A DNA stretch of 64,000 nucleotides, taken from NCBI GenBank assembly GCA_963277665.1, contig CAUJRU010000136.1:1054001-1118000 (forward strand). Reading direction: 5' to 3'. The translations under genes were made by a program, and so were the position numbers. Positions 60,136 through 64,000 of the stretch are shown in pieces. Source of the stretch: Viscum album (Eukaryota > Streptophyta > Magnoliopsida > Santalales > Viscaceae). The notes below the pieces were generated by a model that was not told the DNA's origin, did no database searches, and worked only from the letters and a program-made list of their open reading frames with translations. How positions within the stretch are numbered: the stretch's first letter is position 1; every line of letters starts with the position of its first letter.

Positions 60136-62255
60136 TATAGCCACCCAACCTTTTTTTACATTACTATTACATCATTTTAAAGATAAACAACATAATAGCA
60201 TTACACATAGAGGAAAAATAGGTTTAGTGTCTTAGGAAAACGAGGACGATACATAACAATTACGACATCAAGCATAAACATTTATTTAATTTCTTCTTCT
60301 TTAGCTTCTTATTGGCACTTGTCCTCTCCTTAGTACAAGTATCCACCTAAGGATATACATCAAAAGGGGTGATCTATAAGCCTAGTAAGAGGATATATAA
60401 GAACAATATAGCATGGGGCGAGCATAATCATAACATGGGAAAATGATCATGAACATGAGAGGAAACATAAATATAAGACTTGAAATGTGGCAATGCAAAA
60501 AAATGAAACATCATGTCTTAGTGGTAAACTACCACAAATACTTGTGAAACAAGCTAGCATATTGTTCACACATCAGTTAACAATTACTCATGAGATTAAT
60601 CACTTTTCCAAATTCATTGGAGTGCTTTATAATTCTAGGTGCCCTTGTCACATTGAAACATTCATATTGCGCTATATAATTCTGGGCGCACCCGTCACAT
60701 CATAACATTATCATCATCATGCTTGCCATGTAGAACAAATATAATAAATTTATATAACTAACCAATGGAAGGGAATGGTTTTCATCGCATAATAACACAC
60801 TCATAAGATTTGGGTTCCCAAAAGAAAGAGGGAATTGCATACATGTTACAAGAACCGTCCACATTGAGTGAGAAGTAAAAGGGGTGTTCTTAAAAGAGGA
60901 GTTCTTTTGGAAAACATTTTTTTGACATAAAAACCAGTGAAAAAAATGAATATCCTATAAAAGTAAAGAAAATGATAAAAAATGATCTTTAAGGAGTAAC
61001 CATATAAAAAATGGAGCGAAATAGGGAGAACCCGAAGGAAGAAAATTGGGTTCGAGATTTCCCCTTACCTTGTATCTGAGTGGTTCCTTCTCTTTAATGT
61101 CCTGTATAATGAAATTATATTCATTAATTAGAATTACATAACCTTTTGTACATTATTTTGGTTAATTATGGTTTCATTAAGTGATTTTATGTGCCTTTGT
61201 TTGAGTTATATTGTTTTAAAACATTGTTCGAGAATGCTTCTTTTCATGGTTTTCTTGAGTGGTTCACTGGCATTCTTAAATTGATGTTTGGGTAGAACAT
61301 GAGTAAACATCCAGAAAAGATATTACATGTTATTAATGATATTAAAAGAGTATGAATTATCTTATAATTAATCATATTATATCCATGTGGATGAATCATT
61401 ATATTCGAATTAAATGATGATAGTTTGGGTTAATTTTGGCGGTTTTTCGATCACAACGAAATTTTTTTAATTTATCACTTAGTAATATGGACATAAGATA
61501 TTTCCAGAACATTAAATAGGACATAATACATATAAAATATTCTTTTTAAACCATTAAAATGGTTTCATGACCAGATCTGAAGGTAGAAATGGAAGAAGAA
61601 ATCATTTCATTCTTCAAGGTGATAAATTAACACCTCACGAACAATGTTCTCTTTAATAAAATAAAAGGAAGAGGGAAAGGGGGTTGGATGATATAATATC
61701 CCATTGGAATCATAAAATTTCAGTATATTTATAATAAAAGAGTTAAAATACAATTCAGATGAAGATAGTTGGGGAGAGATCAAGAAATGAACTTGAACTT
61801 GAAAGGAAATTAAAGGAGAAGAGGGAGAGAAATTACCTCTTAAATCCTCCTCTTGAGATACTCCTTAGGGAAGCTAGGATTGGACTTTTGATGAGACCAG
61901 CTGCTCTGGAACCTGGGAGAGGGGCTAGGGAGGATTTTTGGGAAGAGTTTTGATAAATCCTGGAGCTTGAGTGGTGTGAGGAAATGAGGGTGTGAAGGGT
62001 GGATTTTATAATGGAGGGGAGAGGGGTTTCCTTAATATAAAATTCATTAGTTTATTATTTATTCACAAGACATGGAATAGTGAGTATTACATGACCAAGA
62101 ATAGTAATTTTATCATGTGATCCCGAACCAAGTGGTCTTAAATCAGCAGAACATCACACATGACTCTATAATTAGCTTATTTAGCTTATTTTTGTAAATT
62201 ACGGTATTTCACTATTTATCAAAAATTCAAGTATTTCAGAAAAATAAAAAATTTA
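60136..62255 (-). repeat. Old gypsy element, right LTR, truncated by a later insertion
   Basis: Aligned with 29456-30390 and 43843-44402 of the left LTR. It includes 650 bp (61049-61698) missing on the left and lacks the last 661 bp present there (44403-45063). A TATAAAAT box lies on the minus strand at 62003-62010. The plus-strand open frame 61759-61953 is not kept in the left copy. Confidence 0.8.
62251..62255. other. Predicted target duplication (ATTTA) of the next LTR element
   Basis: ATTTA precedes the LTR start at 62256. In the undisturbed left LTR the same place reads aaaaatttaccc (44394-44405), confirming that the host sequence is interrupted here. Confidence 0.5.
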
Positions 62256-64000
62256 TGTAACACCCCAAGCTTCTATGGTACGTTTCCCTTCGAATAATGC
62301 GATAGCGTGTGTTGTACGCAACCTCGAGTTCTAACACACACCACAACTAATTAAACTAGCTGTTGTGAATAGTAATACCTACTTTTTGAAATCATATATA
62401 TTCTATATTTCAAAATGGACTTCATTTTTGGATTCGGAATATCAAAATTAGCCTAGGGTGAAATTTTGGTACATTTCGGATAACTTTCATATTTTGATGA
62501 ATAGTGAAAATTACTAAATTTTAATTAAAAACAACTTTTTTAATCAAAATAATTAATAGTGATAAATTGTGAATTTGAGTGGTTTTAAAGTATATTTAGA
62601 ATATATTTTTACCATTTAATATAATCTTGGTCATTGGACATAATTTTACAATTAAACCGAACATAAACAAGTGTCAATCTTTTGATAGTTATTATCTCTT
62701 AAAAACACGCTTTTTGTTTTAACAGCGGGAATTAATTTTAAATTAATTTCTGCCACTTCTGTGTTTTGAATTTAGGAAAATGGATTCCATATTTGGAATC
62801 AGGATGTTCAAATTGTGTAAATAGGTAACTTTTATTTTTAGACATTTTGAATAGTTACTGTGGTAAATATTTTATTTACCATGGTTAAAGGGTAAATCCG
62901 GTAAATAAGGGTTAAAAAATAATATTATAATAATAAAAAATTACCCTAAAACGTGTCCTAACCTTATTGGTGGACACATACCCGACCATGGGCATCCTTG
63001 GGTCAATTTGGGGACCCCTTGGAGCCACTTGTATATGGTAGGGACACTTTATATTAATAAAGTTAAAATAAAAATAAAAATGGCACAAGCATATATCTTT
63101 TAGAACAACAATTTTTTACATAGGGTTATACATGTTGGATTTTCGATTATAAATATTAATTAGAAAGATAAAAATATTTCCTACATAATGATATTTTATT
63201 TATAATTTTTAGACATTATATAATTTATTTTATTTATGACACAATGATGATGCAGTAATTACTAAAATAGTGAAAAATAAAAATAATTGATCTTATAAAT
63301 ACCCAAATAATTATAATATGAAACTTTTAATGAATTAAACTAATTTTCTATGATAATATGATATATTAGGATTGATTTAATTGACTTTTTTCGAAGTAAT
63401 CAATCTGTTAGGAGTTTCACAAAAATCAACTATTGAATAGTGTCAAAATTGACATAAAAGAGTTCTTAAAACAAATATTATATTATTAATTGATATTAAA
63501 TTCCTAAAAATCTAAGGTTCGGCCAAGAGACTTATATTATGATAGGTTCCTCATTAATGGACCACTTGGGGGTCGCTTGGATGTATATAGTAAGTTTATT
63601 AACCATATTATATAAAAATACAAAGAGACATTGTAAAAGTGAAACTAATTAACTTAGAGTTAATACTTAAAGATAAGGTTAATATAAGTACCCAAACCTG
63701 TCTAAATTCTATTGGATGAGTTGTTTTCGACCTATCCACACCTCATCCTTTGAATAGTCAACTTTGGAGCCTTTGTAAACCGAATATGAATTTATTATAA
63801 ATTAATATTTCTAACTTTTCCAAAGGTGCCCCTCACCCCTCTTATAAAAGGGCACTCCTCCTTCTCATTTCTTCACACCTTCAAAGCCTTTTGGTTCGGC
63901 CAAACTCTGCCCAAATACTCTCCCAACATCCCTCAATACAACCTAGAGGCCTTAGTTTGATCAGAAAGCCAACCTAAGGAGCCCTTTTGATCAAATCAAA
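62256..64000 (+). repeat. LTR of another long-LTR gypsy element, continues past the window
   Basis: Starts TGTAACACCCCAAGCTTC and follows the LTR at 46651 in block order but with much divergence: GGGAATTAATTTTAAATTAAT, GGTCAATTTGGGGACCCCTTGGAGC, CAAAGGTGCCCCTCACCCCTCTTATAAAAGGG and TTCGGCCAAACTCTGCCC. TATA box at 63843-63849. The window ends shortly after the promoter, so the interior and second LTR are not visible. No coding frame. Confidence 0.8.

Larger units (their letters stand above)
29456..62255 (-). mobile_element. Old chromovirus-type Ty3/gypsy element, minus strand, broken by nested insertions
   Basis: Read right to left: right LTR (60136-62255), primer site, gag with zinc knuckles (to 58837), protease, reverse transcriptase and RNase H (to 57002), then after the inserted element integrase and chromodomain-like end (46645-45104), polypurine tract and left LTR (45063-43843 and 30390-29456). 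RT before integrase is the gypsy order. The two sides match in the LTR blocks at 29456-30390 versus 60136-61048 and 43843-44402 versus 61699-62255. The coding region is full of stops and frameshifts. Three later insertions interrupt it: a satellite/CACTA block, a younger gypsy element, and an LTR at 62256. Confidence 0.8.

Noticed and set aside
61759..61953. Charged 64-codon plus frame (ERSRNELELERKLKEKRER)
   Set aside because: Lies antisense in the old LTR; the matching sequence at 43910-44100 is not open in the same frame.

Overview
This window looks like nuclear DNA from a flowering plant: AT-rich and packed with nested, decayed transposable elements. I found no host protein-coding gene, tRNA, rRNA or CRISPR array. 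The plant assignment rests on a chromodomain Ty3/gypsy element with initiator-tRNA-Met-type primer sites, a TNP2/TNPA-type CACTA (En/Spm) transposon, a Ty1/copia element and a satellite with a ~181-bp monomer. I cannot name the species.

Layout. 1-16.5 kb is very AT-rich and almost featureless. It holds relics of long LTRs (about 6.7, 10.2 and 14.2 kb) and one GC-rich 348-bp retroposon-like insertion (8.7-9.06 kb) flanked by 18-bp direct repeats. 16.5-18.87 kb is unassigned. 18868-~27215 is a heavily decayed copia element on the minus strand. 27216-27890 is unassigned. 27891-29455 is the start of a plus-strand LTR that is cut off where the next element begins.

29456-62255 is an old minus-strand chromovirus-type gypsy element that has been hit several times. 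Its left LTR is split by a block containing a ~5-kb satellite array (30510-35453) and a broken CACTA transposon (about 35454-43842). Its polyprotein is split in the RNase H/integrase linker by a younger plus-strand Tekay/Del-like gypsy element (46651-56996). That element has two ~3.56-kb LTRs, a perfect 5-bp target duplication (AGAGT), a primer site and a polypurine tract. Its right LTR is cut at 62255 by another plus-strand LTR (62256 to the window end).

How the parts work together. The younger gypsy element is complete at both ends but lacks the end of gag, the protease and the first part of reverse transcriptase, and carries several nonsense codons. It could only have moved with proteins supplied in trans, or it lost these parts after insertion. 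Its LTRs contain a clear TATA box, a strong hairpin and a 42-codon reading frame whose start and partial sequence recur in the divergent LTR at 27.9-29.5 kb. The CACTA element carries both usual genes, TNP2-like and TNPA-like, each broken by stops or frameshifts.

The points most worth a second look are the conserved LTR leader reading frame, the dimeric ~181-bp satellite, the mismatched CACTA borders and the G-rich minisatellite in the CACTA leader.
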